From G965250275 sp965250275 (GTDB lineage: Bacteria; Pseudomonadota; Alphaproteobacteria; Rhodobacterales; Rhodobacteraceae): a stretch of DNA of 64,000 bases. Each line of letters begins with the position of its first letter. The stretch's first letter is position 1. The stretch spans positions 4,650,001-4,714,000 of the forward strand of contig OZ252297.1 of NCBI GenBank assembly GCA_965250275.1. The letters run 5' to 3'. The translations under genes were made by a program, and so were the position numbers. Shown piece by piece: positions 51,772-61,271 of the stretch. The notes below the pieces were generated by a model. The model was not told the origin of the DNA, did not search any database, and was given only the letters and a program-made list of their open reading frames with translations.

Positions 51772-52838
51772 CCGTGCCTTCGGTCATATCTCTGAAATCG
51801 GTGACCAAGAGCTTTGGCCCGGTCACCGCCCTGCGAGATGTGTCCGTCGATCTGATCGAGGGAGAGTTCTTTGCCCTGCTGGGACCGTCGGGCTGCGGCA
51901 AGACCACTCTGTTGCGTCTCATCGCCGGATTTGGCGAAGCTGACGGCGGGCAAATTCTGTTGGATGGTCAGGACATGTCGGATCTGGGCCCCAATCACCG
52001 GCCCATCAATCTGATGTTCCAGTCCTATGCGCTGTTTCCCCATATGACGGTTGCGAAAAACATCGCCTACGGTCTGGAAATGGAGCGGCTGGATCGCCGG
52101 GACATCAATTTGCGCGTGGGTGAGATCCTGGAACAGACCCATCTGACCGAGCTTTCTTCCCGCAAACCCTCACAACTTTCGGGCGGACAGAAACAACGCG
52201 TTGCTCTGGCTCGTGCTCTGGTCAAACGTCCGCGCGTGCTGCTGTTGGATGAACCGCTCGGCGCGCTCGACAAAAAACTGCGCGAGCAAATGCAACTGGA
52301 GCTGAAACGGCTACAGCATGAACTGGGCATCACATTTGTCGTGGTCACCCATGATCAGGAAGAAGCACTTGTGATGGCAGACCGGATTGCGCTGATGAAG
52401 GATGGGCAGATCGCACAAATCGACACGCCGCGGGATCTCTACGAGCATCCGCGCTCCCGCTTTGTGGCCCAGTTCATCGGGGTCACAACCTTGCTCGAGG
52501 GCCACGCCGGAACCGACGGCATAGAGATAGAGGGGCTGGGGACACTGTCTACGGAAACAACTTTGCCGACGGGTCAGCCTTGCGCGCTTTCCATTCGCCC
52601 GGAGCGCATTCGAGTCGAGACCGCAAATGACCCATCCAGCGATAATGCCGTAGAGGGTAAAATCACCGACATTGCCTATCAGGGACAAGCCGAGACCCTG
52701 ATGATCGAGACCAGAGCGCGAGCCGTGCCGATCATTGCACGTCTCTCGGCGCGCCAAGCGGGGCAGTCCGGTTTCCAGATTGGCGAGACTGTCTGGTGCC
52801 ACTGGCAAGCGGAAGATGGTCGCATTCTGACAGATTAG
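51768..52838 (+). CDS. ABC transporter ATPase, PotA-type
   Basis: 356 aa. Walker A GPSGCGKTT, signature LSGGQKQRVAL, Walker B LLDEPLGALD, H-loop VVTHDQEEAL, plus a C-terminal TOBE domain (about 280-350) as in PotA/PotG. Completes a full importer with the three upstream genes. Confidence 0.94.
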   Translation: MTVPSVISLKSVTKSFGPVTALRDVSVDLIEGEFFALLGPSGCGKTTLLRLIAGFGEADGGQILLDGQDMSDLGPNHRPINLMFQSYALFPHMTVAKNIAYGLEMERLDRRDINLRVGEILEQTHLTELSSRKPSQLSGGQKQRVALARALVKRPRVLLLDEPLGALDKKLREQMQLELKRLQHELGITFVVVTHDQEEALVMADRIALMKDGQIAQIDTPRDLYEHPRSRFVAQFIGVTTLLEGHAGTDGIEIEGLGTLSTETTLPTGQPCALSIRPERIRVETANDPSSDNAVEGKITDIAYQGQAETLMIETRARAVPIIARLSARQAGQSGFQIGETVWCHWQAEDGRILTD

Positions 52839-52856
52839 AACTCAACGGAGGACACG

Positions 52857-54146
52857 ATGAGCAAAACAATTGCATTTTTTCCCGAGGCGGCCTTTGGCCC
52901 GGCCTTGAACTCAGTTGGCATTGCGCAGGCGGTTGAAAGGCTGGGGCACAAGGCCGTGTTTTTGTCGGACCCTGGGTTTGTCGAGGTGTACCAGGGATAC
53001 GGTTTCGAATGTCATCCGGTGAATCTGTCCGAACCGATGCCGCCAGAAGAAATGGCCAAATTCTGGGAGGATTTCATCAACGGGCATATTCCAAACTTCT
53101 CCAAAAGCCCGATCGATCAGATCGACAATTATGTCAAGGAGTGCTGGGAAGCGATCGTCGACAGTGCGAAATGGGCGGAGAATGACCTGCCCGGCATCTT
53201 GAGCAGTGTTTCGCCGGACGTGATCTGTGTCGACAACGTGATCCTATTTCCCGCCATCAAACGGTACGCCGCGGAGAATGGCAAAGCCTGGGTCCGGATC
53301 ATTTCATGTTCTGAAAACGAAATCGACGACCCGGATATCCCCCCCCATCTTTCGGGTTGCGCCGAAAGCGACAAAGCCTGCCATGCGACGTACCGGGCCA
53401 AGTTTCAGGAGGTGATCAAACCAATCCACGACGACTTCAACGCCTTCCTCGCCAGTTGCGGAGAGGACCCATACCCCATTGGCGAGTTCTTTGAAGCATC
53501 GCCACATATGAACATGTTGCTCTACCCCGAGCCAGTGAAGTTCAACCGTGCAACGCCGTTGGACCCGACCCGATTTCAATACCTCGAAGGCTGCGTGCGC
53601 GAAGACGAACCCTACGCCGTGCCAACGTTCAAAGCGCATAATGACAAGCCGTTGATCTATGTCAGCTTCGGATCGCTGGGGGCAGGCGATACTGAATTGA
53701 TGAAGCGCATCATTGCGGCCGTGTCCAAGATGGAACTGCGCGCATTGGTCAATGTCGGAGACTACGCAGAGGCCTATGACAACATCCCAGATAACGTTCA
53801 TATCGCGGGCTGGTACCCGCAGCCTTCGGTCATACCGCAGGTCGACGCCGTGATTCATCATGGCGGCAACAACAGCTTCACCGAGTGCCTCTACTTCGGC
53901 AAACCCGCGATCATCATGCCCTATGTCTGGGACGGGCATGACAACGCCACGCGGGTTCAGGAAACAGGACACGGGATCAAGATGGACCGTTACAACTGGT
54001 CGGACGATGATCTGTCGACAAATATCCAGACCCTTCTGACGGACGCCAAGATGCGGGACCGGTTGAAGGCAACCTCAGAACATTCACAGGCACAGCACGG
54101 CCCTACCAAGGCGGCACGACTGCTTGATCAACTGGCCGGAGACTGA
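52857..54146 (+). CDS. UGT-like glycosyltransferase in the importer operon
   Basis: 429 aa, GT-B fold of the GT1 (MGT/UGT) family. N-terminal acceptor domain; C-terminal donor-binding YVSFGS (about 268-273), then HHGGNNSFTECLYFGKPAIIMPY (about 334-356) and DGHDNATRV. This matches the nucleotide-sugar-binding motif (HxGxxS/T...P..DQ-like, with a D-G-H-D-N replacing D-Q). 18 bp after the ATPase gene, so likely co-expressed. A transferase in a catabolic importer operon is unexpected; sugar and acceptor are unknown. Confidence 0.85.
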   Translation: MSKTIAFFPEAAFGPALNSVGIAQAVERLGHKAVFLSDPGFVEVYQGYGFECHPVNLSEPMPPEEMAKFWEDFINGHIPNFSKSPIDQIDNYVKECWEAIVDSAKWAENDLPGILSSVSPDVICVDNVILFPAIKRYAAENGKAWVRIISCSENEIDDPDIPPHLSGCAESDKACHATYRAKFQEVIKPIHDDFNAFLASCGEDPYPIGEFFEASPHMNMLLYPEPVKFNRATPLDPTRFQYLEGCVREDEPYAVPTFKAHNDKPLIYVSFGSLGAGDTELMKRIIAAVSKMELRALVNVGDYAEAYDNIPDNVHIAGWYPQPSVIPQVDAVIHHGGNNSFTECLYFGKPAIIMPYVWDGHDNATRVQETGHGIKMDRYNWSDDDLSTNIQTLLTDAKMRDRLKATSEHSQAQHGPTKAARLLDQLAGD

Positions 54147-54149
54147 CCC

Positions 54150-54518
54150 GTGGGGCAAACCGAAACATCCTCGGCACCACATATGCACAACGCCTCGGTC
54201 AGTTCGGACGGGTTTGTCGACTGGGGCGGACACTTCGAACCGATTGATGGCAAATCGCAAAACTGCGGGCGGCTTCTTTGGAAAGGGGCTCGCGACGGTC
54301 TTCCCGAAGCTGGCATCTGGGATTGCACCCCCGGCAGCTGGCGTCTGGAACTTCCGCGTGACGAGCTGTGTCATTTCGTATCCGGACACGCGACCTATCG
54401 CCGGGATGATGGAGAAATCATCGAAGTGACACCCGGCACTGTTGTCCATTTTCGTGAAGGCTGGTGCGGGATCGTGACCGTGCACGAAACCATGCGCAGC
54501 ATTTACATGCTGCGATGA
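54150..54518 (+). CDS. Cupin protein, DUF861-like (first of a tandem pair)
   Basis: 122 aa, GTG start at 54150. Small cupin of the EutQ/DUF861-like type: GIWDCTPGSWRLE, then DELCHFVSGHATYR and a late VHETMRSIYML. Paralogous to the next gene along its whole length. Role unknown; metal-ligand histidines of classical cupins are only partly visible (one His in CHF, one in VHF/VHE). Confidence 0.75.
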   Translation: MGQTETSSAPHMHNASVSSDGFVDWGGHFEPIDGKSQNCGRLLWKGARDGLPEAGIWDCTPGSWRLELPRDELCHFVSGHATYRRDDGEIIEVTPGTVVHFREGWCGIVTVHETMRSIYMLR

Positions 54519-54532
54519 GAAAGGGCGCCGAC

Positions 54533-54904
54533 ATGGCACAGAAGACCGAAGACCCCATCACAGCCACACCGGTGCTCCGAGGACCAGCTCAGGTTCAGGA
54601 CGTTGTTGAATGGGGCGCCATTCCGACAATGATCGAGGGGGAAAGCCGAACATCGGGCAAGCTGATTTTCAAAGGCCCGGACGGCAGCCCCGAGTCCGGT
54701 ATCTGGATATGCACACCCGGCTATTGGGACTGCCATGTCACGGCCGACGAACTGTGTCACTTCCTTGAAGGGCGATGCACATACACCCACGAGACAGGAG
54801 AGGTCATAGAAATCGAGCCAGACACCGCGGCCTTCTTTCCCAAGGGATGGAAAGGCACCTGCCGTGTCCATGAAACCGTGCGCAAGGTCTACATGATCCG
54901 ATGA
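54533..54904 (+). CDS. Cupin protein, DUF861-like (second of a tandem pair)
   Basis: 123 aa. Same framework as its neighbour: GIWICTPGYWDCHV, DELCHFLEGRCTYTH, KGWKGTCRVHETVRKVYM. ATG 54533 follows AAAGGG; an ATG at 54515 overlapping the previous stop is an alternative. Ends ATGA-overlapping the aldehyde dehydrogenase gene. Confidence 0.75.
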   Translation: MAQKTEDPITATPVLRGPAQVQDVVEWGAIPTMIEGESRTSGKLIFKGPDGSPESGIWICTPGYWDCHVTADELCHFLEGRCTYTHETGEVIEIEPDTAAFFPKGWKGTCRVHETVRKVYMIR

Positions 54905-56418
54905 GCTTTTCTCCTGCGTCGCCCAGTTTCTACCTGCACCCCGAGTACCACAAGGCGGAAGGGGCTCCTCAGCCGGTGATTGATCCGGCGACACTTGCGC
55001 AGGTTGGTGCGATCGCAAACACCAGTCCGACCGAAATGTCCGATACTCTGAAAGCCGTGAACCGGTCGCAGCAAAGCTGGGCCGCTCTGGACGCAAAGTC
55101 GCGGGCGGTAGCGCTGCATAGGATCGCCAGCGCCATCGAAGCCAAGGACATGCGCCGCTGTGCCGAACTGATGACCCGCGAGATGGGCAAGCCGTATCCG
55201 GAAGCCATCGGCGAGATCGCAAATTGCTCGGGTGTGTTTCGCTATTTCGCGGAAATGGCCCGTGACGAGGCGGGAAAAGTAGCCGGCACCACGCAAGCCG
55301 GATCGTTTCAGTATGCCCGGTACGACCCGCTGGGTGTCAGTGTGCACATCATGCCATTCAACTTTCCGATCCTGCTGATGTGCTGGACGGTTGCGGCATC
55401 GCTGGCTGCAGGCAACGGTTGCGTCATCAAACCTGCACCCGCAACGACGCTCTCGACGCTGGAGTTTATGGATGTGTTTGCGGCGTTGCCCGAGGGTTTG
55501 CTCGCGTGTTTGCCCGGGGATGCCAGTGTGGCACAGGCGCTCATCGAGTCCGACAAGACACATGCCGTCGCGTTCACCGGGTCAGTGGCTGCGGCCAAGG
55601 CAGTGGCTGTCGCCGCCGCGGCCCAGATGAAACCTGCGGTGATTGAAGCGGGCGGCAGCGATGCATTGATCGTGACCGAGTCCGCCCCTCTGGATGTTGC
55701 GGCGTCCGGCGCCGTGACGGCGGCATTTCATCTGTCCGGTCAGGTCTGCACGTCAGCCGAACGCTTCTTCGTTGCTGACGCAATCCACGACGATTTCGTG
55801 CGCGCCTTTGTGGCGCAGGCCAAAACGCTTCGCATTGGCAATGGCCTTAGCCGCTCCGAAATAGGACCACTGGTCAGCGAGGCGGCGCGAAACAAAGTGG
55901 CTGATCTGGTCTCAGATGCCGTCGAGCACGGTGCGGGTGTTGCATTGGGCGGCAGGGTGCCCCCTGATTGCCCGGTCGGATGGTTCTATGAGCCGACCAT
56001 TCTGACCGGGGTCACGCCGGACATGCAGATCATGAAGCAGGAGTGTTTCGGGCCTGTTGCCGCGATCTGCCGTGTCGCCGATTTCGATGAGGCGATCGAA
56101 AGGGCAAATGACAGCCCTTTCGGGCTGGGCGCATCAATCTTTACGACCCGGCTGGACGAAGCGCACGAGGCGGCGGAGCGGCTGGAGTCCGGCATGGTCT
56201 GGGTGAACAACCCGCTGATCGACAATGACGCTTTGCCCTTTGGCGGTTGGAAACTGTCCGGACTGGGACGAGAACTCAGCCGCATGGGACTGGATACCTT
56301 TCGGCGGTCCAAGATGGTTGTCATGGACCATAAACCTGTCATTCAGGACTGGTGGTACCCATACCCAGACGACTGGTTTTACGACAGCACTGGGCGCAGC
56401 CATGTGGACAGGGAGTAG
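54901..56418 (+). CDS. NAD(P)-dependent aldehyde dehydrogenase
   Basis: 505 aa. Catalytic Asn154 (MPFNFP), Lys177 (VIKPAP), Glu249 (VIEAGGSDAL) and Cys283 (GQVCTSAERF) are all present. Overall closest in pattern to succinate-semialdehyde dehydrogenases, GabD-like. It could oxidise an aldehyde derived from amine oxidation of the imported compound. Last plus-strand gene of the operon; converges on the uronate-dehydrogenase-like gene. Confidence 0.9.
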   Translation: MSFSPASPSFYLHPEYHKAEGAPQPVIDPATLAQVGAIANTSPTEMSDTLKAVNRSQQSWAALDAKSRAVALHRIASAIEAKDMRRCAELMTREMGKPYPEAIGEIANCSGVFRYFAEMARDEAGKVAGTTQAGSFQYARYDPLGVSVHIMPFNFPILLMCWTVAASLAAGNGCVIKPAPATTLSTLEFMDVFAALPEGLLACLPGDASVAQALIESDKTHAVAFTGSVAAAKAVAVAAAAQMKPAVIEAGGSDALIVTESAPLDVAASGAVTAAFHLSGQVCTSAERFFVADAIHDDFVRAFVAQAKTLRIGNGLSRSEIGPLVSEAARNKVADLVSDAVEHGAGVALGGRVPPDCPVGWFYEPTILTGVTPDMQIMKQECFGPVAAICRVADFDEAIERANDSPFGLGASIFTTRLDEAHEAAERLESGMVWVNNPLIDNDALPFGGWKLSGLGRELSRMGLDTFRRSKMVVMDHKPVIQDWWYPYPDDWFYDSTGRSHVDRE

Positions 56419-56445
56419 TAGACAGACCCAGCGCCAAGGGCAGGT

Positions 56446-57276
56446 CTACTTCTTTTCCTTCTTGATCCCCAACAGCGCCTGCCCGCTTTGACCCATATCG
56501 ACCGAGGAGAATGGCCCACCCAGGGTCATCTGCCCAACATCTGTCGGATCAAAGGGACCGGCACTCGCAAGGATGTCCTTGGCGTATTGCTCTGCGTTGT
56601 CCTTTGGACGATAGCCCAGAAAATGCGCCCCGCTGTTGTCGACGGGCGCGCGGTCGTTGTTCGAGATCCCATAGACCGTGCAATAGCCGGTGGTCGGCGT
56701 GTCTATGGACCGCTGCACCAACTGGATCATGTCATCATAGCTCAACCAGGTCCCCAACGATCGGGCGTTCTTGACTGGCGCACAGGAAAAGATCCGCAGA
56801 CAAACCGCTTCAAGCCCACGCTTCTCCCAGTACATCCGCGCAAGATCCTCGGCAAAACACTTCGACAACCCATAGTAACCATCCGGGCGGTGCGCCGCAT
56901 CGAGCCCGATCACATCGCGGGTCGGGTGCATCCCAACCGCGTGCACCGAACTGGCATAAACGATCCGTTTCACGCCCTGTCGATAAGCCGCCTCCCAGAC
57001 ATTGTAGCATCCGATGATGTTGGCCTGCAGGATCTCGTCGAACGGCGCCTCGTCGCTGATACCGCCGAAATGCACAACCATTTCCGCGCCCTCCAGGGCC
57101 CGCTCGACTGCGTCCAGCTCTGACAAATCCGCAGGAACATAGCGCTCGCCGGGGTAGAGGTTGTCGAGGTCCGGCTCGATGTCGGAAGACACCAACTCGG
57201 CTGTGATCTTGCTCAGAGGCTCACGCAAGTACGACCCCAGCCGCCCTGCCGCACCGGTAAGTACCAATCTGTTCAT
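56446..57276 (-). CDS. Uronate-dehydrogenase-like NAD-dependent SDR
   Basis: 276 aa, extended/atypical SDR. TGAAGRLG (NAD loop), GGISDEAPF, SSVH (109-112) and Tyr135/Lys139 (YYGLSK). The whole outline resembles Agrobacterium uronate dehydrogenase (aldohexuronate to aldarate-lactone), where the motif is SSNH; here Val replaces that Asn. Substrate therefore may differ. Minus strand, 39 bp after the oxidase gene. Confidence 0.8.
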   Translation of the reverse strand: MNRLVLTGAAGRLGSYLREPLSKITAELVSSDIEPDLDNLYPGERYVPADLSELDAVERALEGAEMVVHFGGISDEAPFDEILQANIIGCYNVWEAAYRQGVKRIVYASSVHAVGMHPTRDVIGLDAAHRPDGYYGLSKCFAEDLARMYWEKRGLEAVCLRIFSCAPVKNARSLGTWLSYDDMIQLVQRSIDTPTTGYCTVYGISNNDRAPVDNSGAHFLGYRPKDNAEQYAKDILASAGPFDPTDVGQMTLGGPFSSVDMGQSGQALLGIKKEKK

Positions 57277-57315
57277 ATCGCCACTCCCCTTCTCGTCACA
57301 GGTTTCGAGGTCGCC

Positions 57316-58539
57316 TCAAATCACGGCCCTTTCGACAATCGGCTCATCCCGTACCAGTCGATCATAGCGGAACGGGCTGAGATCGAGCGCCCGGAACTCT
57401 CCGTATGTCAGCCACTCCGCTGTACCGCGCCCCATGGCAGGGGACTGCTGCAAACCGTGCCCGGAAAAGCCGTTGAGAAACAGGAAATTCTCCAGCTCGG
57501 GATGCGGGCCAACAATCGCGTTGTGGTCAAACGTGTTATAGGCGTAGTGACCGGCCCATTCATTGATCACACGAATGGCTTCGAATTGTGGAATTCGGGC
57601 TGCAATCACGGGCCATATGTGGTTCTCCCACAGGCTGTGGTCCATCGAGAAATCCATGAAATCGACGGCGGGATCGACGTCGGAATGCCCGCCAGCCAGA
57701 TAGGTCTTCGGACCGTCCTGTCGAAAGTGCACCCCTGTTGGATCAATTGTGAGCGGCAGCTCCCGATCCAGTGGTTGTTCTGCCGAAAAAATCCAGGTGA
57801 AGCGCTTTCGGGGCTCAACCGGCAATTCGATGCCCGCCATCCGTGAAGTGCGCGCAGCACGTGGCCCGGATGCGTTGACAACCTGACCGCATGAAATCGT
57901 CTGGCCCGACGCCAGTGTAATGCTCTCAACCCGCGAGCCCCTCGCGTCTCGCGTGATCTCCACCACCTCATTGGCGATGTACTCTACGCCGCGGTCCCGC
58001 GCGGAGCGTCGAAACCAATCGAACACTGTGTTTCCATCCCAATACCCTTCATCCACCGTGTTGATGCTGCCCAAGACAACGTCATCGACTGCGTAGAAGG
58101 GGTAGGCTTGTTTGATGTCTTCTGCCGTCATCAGCCGGGTGCCGGCGCCTGCTGCCTGTTGAACCACGTGGTTGGCGCGCAACACGTCGGCAAAGGCCTC
58201 GTTGTCCGCAAGATAGAGATACCCGTAACTTTGAATCGAAAGTTCCGGAACGCGGGGGTCGTCCCCCATGTAGCTGCGCAGGTTCTTCACAAAATCAGCG
58301 GCGAACTGCGAAATGCGGACGTTCAGTTCATTGCTGAATTGCTGGCGCATGCAGGAGTTGGTGTGCGACGTAGAGCAGTTTTCGTAGGTCGGGTCCTTTT
58401 CGATGACGAGGACCGAACCGTCGAAATCCGGATTGTCAGTCAGGAACCAGGCCGTAGATGACCCCATGATGGCGCCGCCAATGATGACAACATCATAGTT
58501 GGTTTTCTCAGGGGTGGTTGGCCAACCGGAAACGTTCAT
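57316..58539 (-). CDS. DAO-family FAD-dependent oxidoreductase
   Basis: 407 aa. VVIIGGAIMGSSTAWFL (FAD loop), a VVNASGPRAARTSRMAG segment and the C-terminal GHYAYNTFDHNAIVGPHPE and NGFSGHGLQQSPAMG, the D-amino acid oxidase/sarcosine oxidase pattern. It likely oxidises a secondary amine or amino acid, releasing an aldehyde or imine. First gene of the minus-strand arm of the locus. Confidence 0.85.
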   Translation of the reverse strand: MNVSGWPTTPEKTNYDVVIIGGAIMGSSTAWFLTDNPDFDGSVLVIEKDPTYENCSTSHTNSCMRQQFSNELNVRISQFAADFVKNLRSYMGDDPRVPELSIQSYGYLYLADNEAFADVLRANHVVQQAAGAGTRLMTAEDIKQAYPFYAVDDVVLGSINTVDEGYWDGNTVFDWFRRSARDRGVEYIANEVVEITRDARGSRVESITLASGQTISCGQVVNASGPRAARTSRMAGIELPVEPRKRFTWIFSAEQPLDRELPLTIDPTGVHFRQDGPKTYLAGGHSDVDPAVDFMDFSMDHSLWENHIWPVIAARIPQFEAIRVINEWAGHYAYNTFDHNAIVGPHPELENFLFLNGFSGHGLQQSPAMGRGTAEWLTYGEFRALDLSPFRYDRLVRDEPIVERAVI

Positions 58540-58703
58540 CTGGCACTCGCTTTCGACTCTGAATCGTGTCGCAACGCTGTATCACCAGATCCCTAGGCAA
58601 AACCGCCCTGCGCCACAAGCTTTGTCGGGGGTGCGGACAGCTTTGCCCATCCGTTCAGACGCTTCGGGAAATGATGAACGCTTGGCAGATCCGGACGAAA
58701 TGA

Positions 58704-59450
58704 TCAGTCTGTCTCGTCAAAAGAAAAATCCGGCAGATGTCCAAAAGCCGCTTTGAGCGCCTCTCCCCAGCCATTCGACACGGCCTGAAAGTAGGGATCA
58801 CTGCCACGTACCCGCCCTTGCTGGCCCAGGGATAGCGTGTCGGCGGAGTATGTGACGTAATCTATGGGCAGACCAACCGAGAGATTGGATTTGATCGTAC
58901 TGTCGAAACTCACCAGCAAAAGCTTGATCGCTTGTTCGAAACTCATGTGCGGATCATAGGTCCGGACGAGAATGGGTTTGCCGTACTTTGTTTCGCCGAT
59001 CTGAAAAAAGGGGTTGTCGGCAGCAGCTTCGATGAAGTTGCCCTCCGGATAGATCAGAAACAGGCGCGGCGGGCTGCCTTTGATCTGTCCCCCGATGATC
59101 ATCGTCGCACCGAAGGACGCGGCTTCGGCCTCCAGCCCGCCGGACATGTTATCTGCAATGACCTCCTTTAGGGTCTGTCCAACCTGCCGCGCGATCTGAA
59201 ACATCGATGGTGCCTCCAGGATCGATGGAGCGCGATCCTCGGGCGCTTTTGTGCGTTCATCGATCAGGCCGACAACCGCCTGCGTCGTCGCCAGGTTCCC
59301 GGCAGTCATCAGTGTGATGACCCGCTCATTGGGCACTTCCCAGGTGTGCATCTTCTTGGCCGTGGCGATGTTATCGAGCCCGGCATTTGTTCTGGTGTCC
59401 GACATGAACACCAGCCCGCGATCCAGACGCATGCCGACGCAATAGGTCAT
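58704..59450 (-). CDS. Anbu (ancestral beta-subunit) proteasome-like peptidase
   Basis: 248 aa. After Met removal the N-terminal Thr (MTYCVGMRLDRG) is the predicted nucleophile, with Asp and Lys at residues 18 and 33 of the precursor, the Ntn-hydrolase triad of Anbu. Anbu forms an unusual open ring rather than a stacked barrel. ATG 59450 is preceded by no strong ribosome site; in-frame upstream codons would destroy the N-terminal Thr. Last gene of the four-gene operon. Confidence 0.85.
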   Translation of the reverse strand: MTYCVGMRLDRGLVFMSDTRTNAGLDNIATAKKMHTWEVPNERVITLMTAGNLATTQAVVGLIDERTKAPEDRAPSILEAPSMFQIARQVGQTLKEVIADNMSGGLEAEAASFGATMIIGGQIKGSPPRLFLIYPEGNFIEAAADNPFFQIGETKYGKPILVRTYDPHMSFEQAIKLLLVSFDSTIKSNLSVGLPIDYVTYSADTLSLGQQGRVRGSDPYFQAVSNGWGEALKAAFGHLPDFSFDETD

Positions 59451-59520
59451 GGTTGTTGTTTTGTCCCTCTCAGGCCGCCGTCCGTACAACTGTTGGCGGT
59501 CCCACATGCTTTGGGCGACA

Positions 59521-60321
59521 CTATTGCTGTTCGACTTGCAGTTTGACCAGCATATTTTCCGTGCCCTGACCATATCGCATACCAGATACAGGGGCTGCGC
59601 CCAGATAATCCAGGCCTGTTGCGACCCGGACATAGTGTGTGTCCGGCGAAATGCCATTCGACACATCAAAGCCGACCCAGCCCAGTCCATCGACATAGGC
59701 CTCTGCCCAGGCGTGGCTCGCATCCTGTTCGACACGATCAGGCATCATGAGATAGCCGCTCACATAACGGGCCGGAAATCCCAGATGGCGCGCTGCCGCA
59801 ATGAAGATGTGGGCATGGTCCTGGCAAACGCCATGTCCCGCCGACAGGACCTGTTCGGCGGACAAAGTGGCCTCTGTCTGGTTCGTTGAATATGGTACTT
59901 CGCTCAGGATGTGCGCAGAAAGCTCGTGGAGGTCGGCAAGGTCGTCGCCTTGCCGCGTAACACTTGCAGCGAGCGCCCTGATACCAGGCCCGATCCGGGT
60001 AAGACTGGTGCTCTTCTCAAACAACCAAAGCGGTGTGAACCCGGTGTGCTGGCCTATGACGCCATGCGTGTCGGTAACATGCACTTCTCCACTGCAATGC
60101 ACGACGATATCGCGGGCGCCCGGTTCAAAACTGATCAGATCAACGGTGTTGGCGTGCTCGTCTTCAAACGAGACCTGGCGTGTACCGCCTTCAACGGTGA
60201 TGTCCCAGGACACGACGTTCTGCTCCCAGCGCGACTTGGGTCTGAGCCTCAACTGCTGCAGCGCGTAGGGAACTGGCTGATCGTAGTGGTACGAGGTGGT
60301 ATGAGAGATCTTCAACTGCAT
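59521..60321 (-). CDS. Transglutaminase-like cysteine protease family protein
   Basis: 266 aa. N-terminal beta domain (Bact_transglu_N, SHTTSYHYDQPV) and a C-terminal core with Cys166 (GHGVCQDHA), His203 (ASHAWAEAYV) and Asp219 (GFDVSNG). Regular member of the Anbu neighbourhood; substrate unknown, probably an internal peptide or isopeptide. Confidence 0.87.
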   Translation of the reverse strand: MQLKISHTTSYHYDQPVPYALQQLRLRPKSRWEQNVVSWDITVEGGTRQVSFEDEHANTVDLISFEPGARDIVVHCSGEVHVTDTHGVIGQHTGFTPLWLFEKSTSLTRIGPGIRALAASVTRQGDDLADLHELSAHILSEVPYSTNQTEATLSAEQVLSAGHGVCQDHAHIFIAAARHLGFPARYVSGYLMMPDRVEQDASHAWAEAYVDGLGWVGFDVSNGISPDTHYVRVATGLDYLGAAPVSGMRYGQGTENMLVKLQVEQQ

Positions 60322-60325
60322 GGAA

Positions 60326-61267
60326 TCATTCGTAGAATCTGTAGTCCAACTCTATCTGACGGCCGAGCGCCTGACTGTCAGCCAGAAATTCGGTGACAAA
60401 CTCGTGCAACCCGTACTCGAAAATCTGATCAATCGTGGTGGTCTGAAATCGGTGGCAAATCTGATCCACCATCCGGTGGCTTTCTGTGCGCTCACCGTAG
60501 TCTTCGGCAAGGTATCCAAGGTTGTCGCTGATTTTCCCGTAACAGAACGCCAATGATCGCGGCAACCGTTTGTCGAGGATCAGGAAGCGCGCAATTTTGC
60601 GCGGGTCATATTCGCCTTCATGCAAAGTCTGATAGGCCCGTGTCGACGACGTAGCGCGCAGGATCGTTTCCCACTGCACATTGTCGGTCACACTGCCAAC
60701 ATGCATGATCGAGGGCAGAAGGATGTAGTACTTCACATCCAAAACACGCGCTGCGTTGTCGGCACGCTCAAAGAACGTCCCCATACGGGCAAAATCATAG
60801 ATATCATTGCGCACCATCGAGCCATGCAGCGCCCCGCGCACAAAGGCGCTCCGCTGCCGGACGGTCTGAAGGATCTCCGGCAGATCCTGTTCTTTCACGG
60901 GTCGCGCGAGAATGTCGCTCAGGACCATCCAGCACTCGTTGACGGCCTCCCATACTTCTCGCGTCAGAGCAGTGCGCACCAGTCTTGCATTGGTCCGGGC
61001 GGCGTCGACCGCTGACATGACGCTGCCAGGATTGGCCTTGTCCCGCAGCAGGTAGTTGATCACGCGCTGACCATCGATTTCGTCATGTCGTTCTCGATAC
61101 CCCTGCAGCAATCCTGCGGCCGTCAGGATCGAGGTCCATTCGCTTTCTGCCGCGTTGGATCGCGTGAGCGAAATCCGCAAGCCCGCATCAATCATTCGGG
61201 CCGTGTTCTCGGTCCGCTCCATGTAACGCAACATCCAAAAGACACCGCCTGCCGTTTTGCCAAGCAT
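60326..61267 (-). CDS. Alpha-E (DUF403) protein
   Basis: 313 aa, all-helical. GVFWMLRYMERTENTARMIDA at the N-terminus is the family signature. ATG 61267; upstream codons are unlike the family. Occurs with ATP-grasp and transglutaminase genes in many bacteria and is thought to assist peptide synthesis. 4 bp after the ATP-grasp gene. Confidence 0.85.
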   Translation of the reverse strand: MLGKTAGGVFWMLRYMERTENTARMIDAGLRISLTRSNAAESEWTSILTAAGLLQGYRERHDEIDGQRVINYLLRDKANPGSVMSAVDAARTNARLVRTALTREVWEAVNECWMVLSDILARPVKEQDLPEILQTVRQRSAFVRGALHGSMVRNDIYDFARMGTFFERADNAARVLDVKYYILLPSIMHVGSVTDNVQWETILRATSSTRAYQTLHEGEYDPRKIARFLILDKRLPRSLAFCYGKISDNLGYLAEDYGERTESHRMVDQICHRFQTTTIDQIFEYGLHEFVTEFLADSQALGRQIELDYRFYE

Positions 61268-61271
61268 CGCG

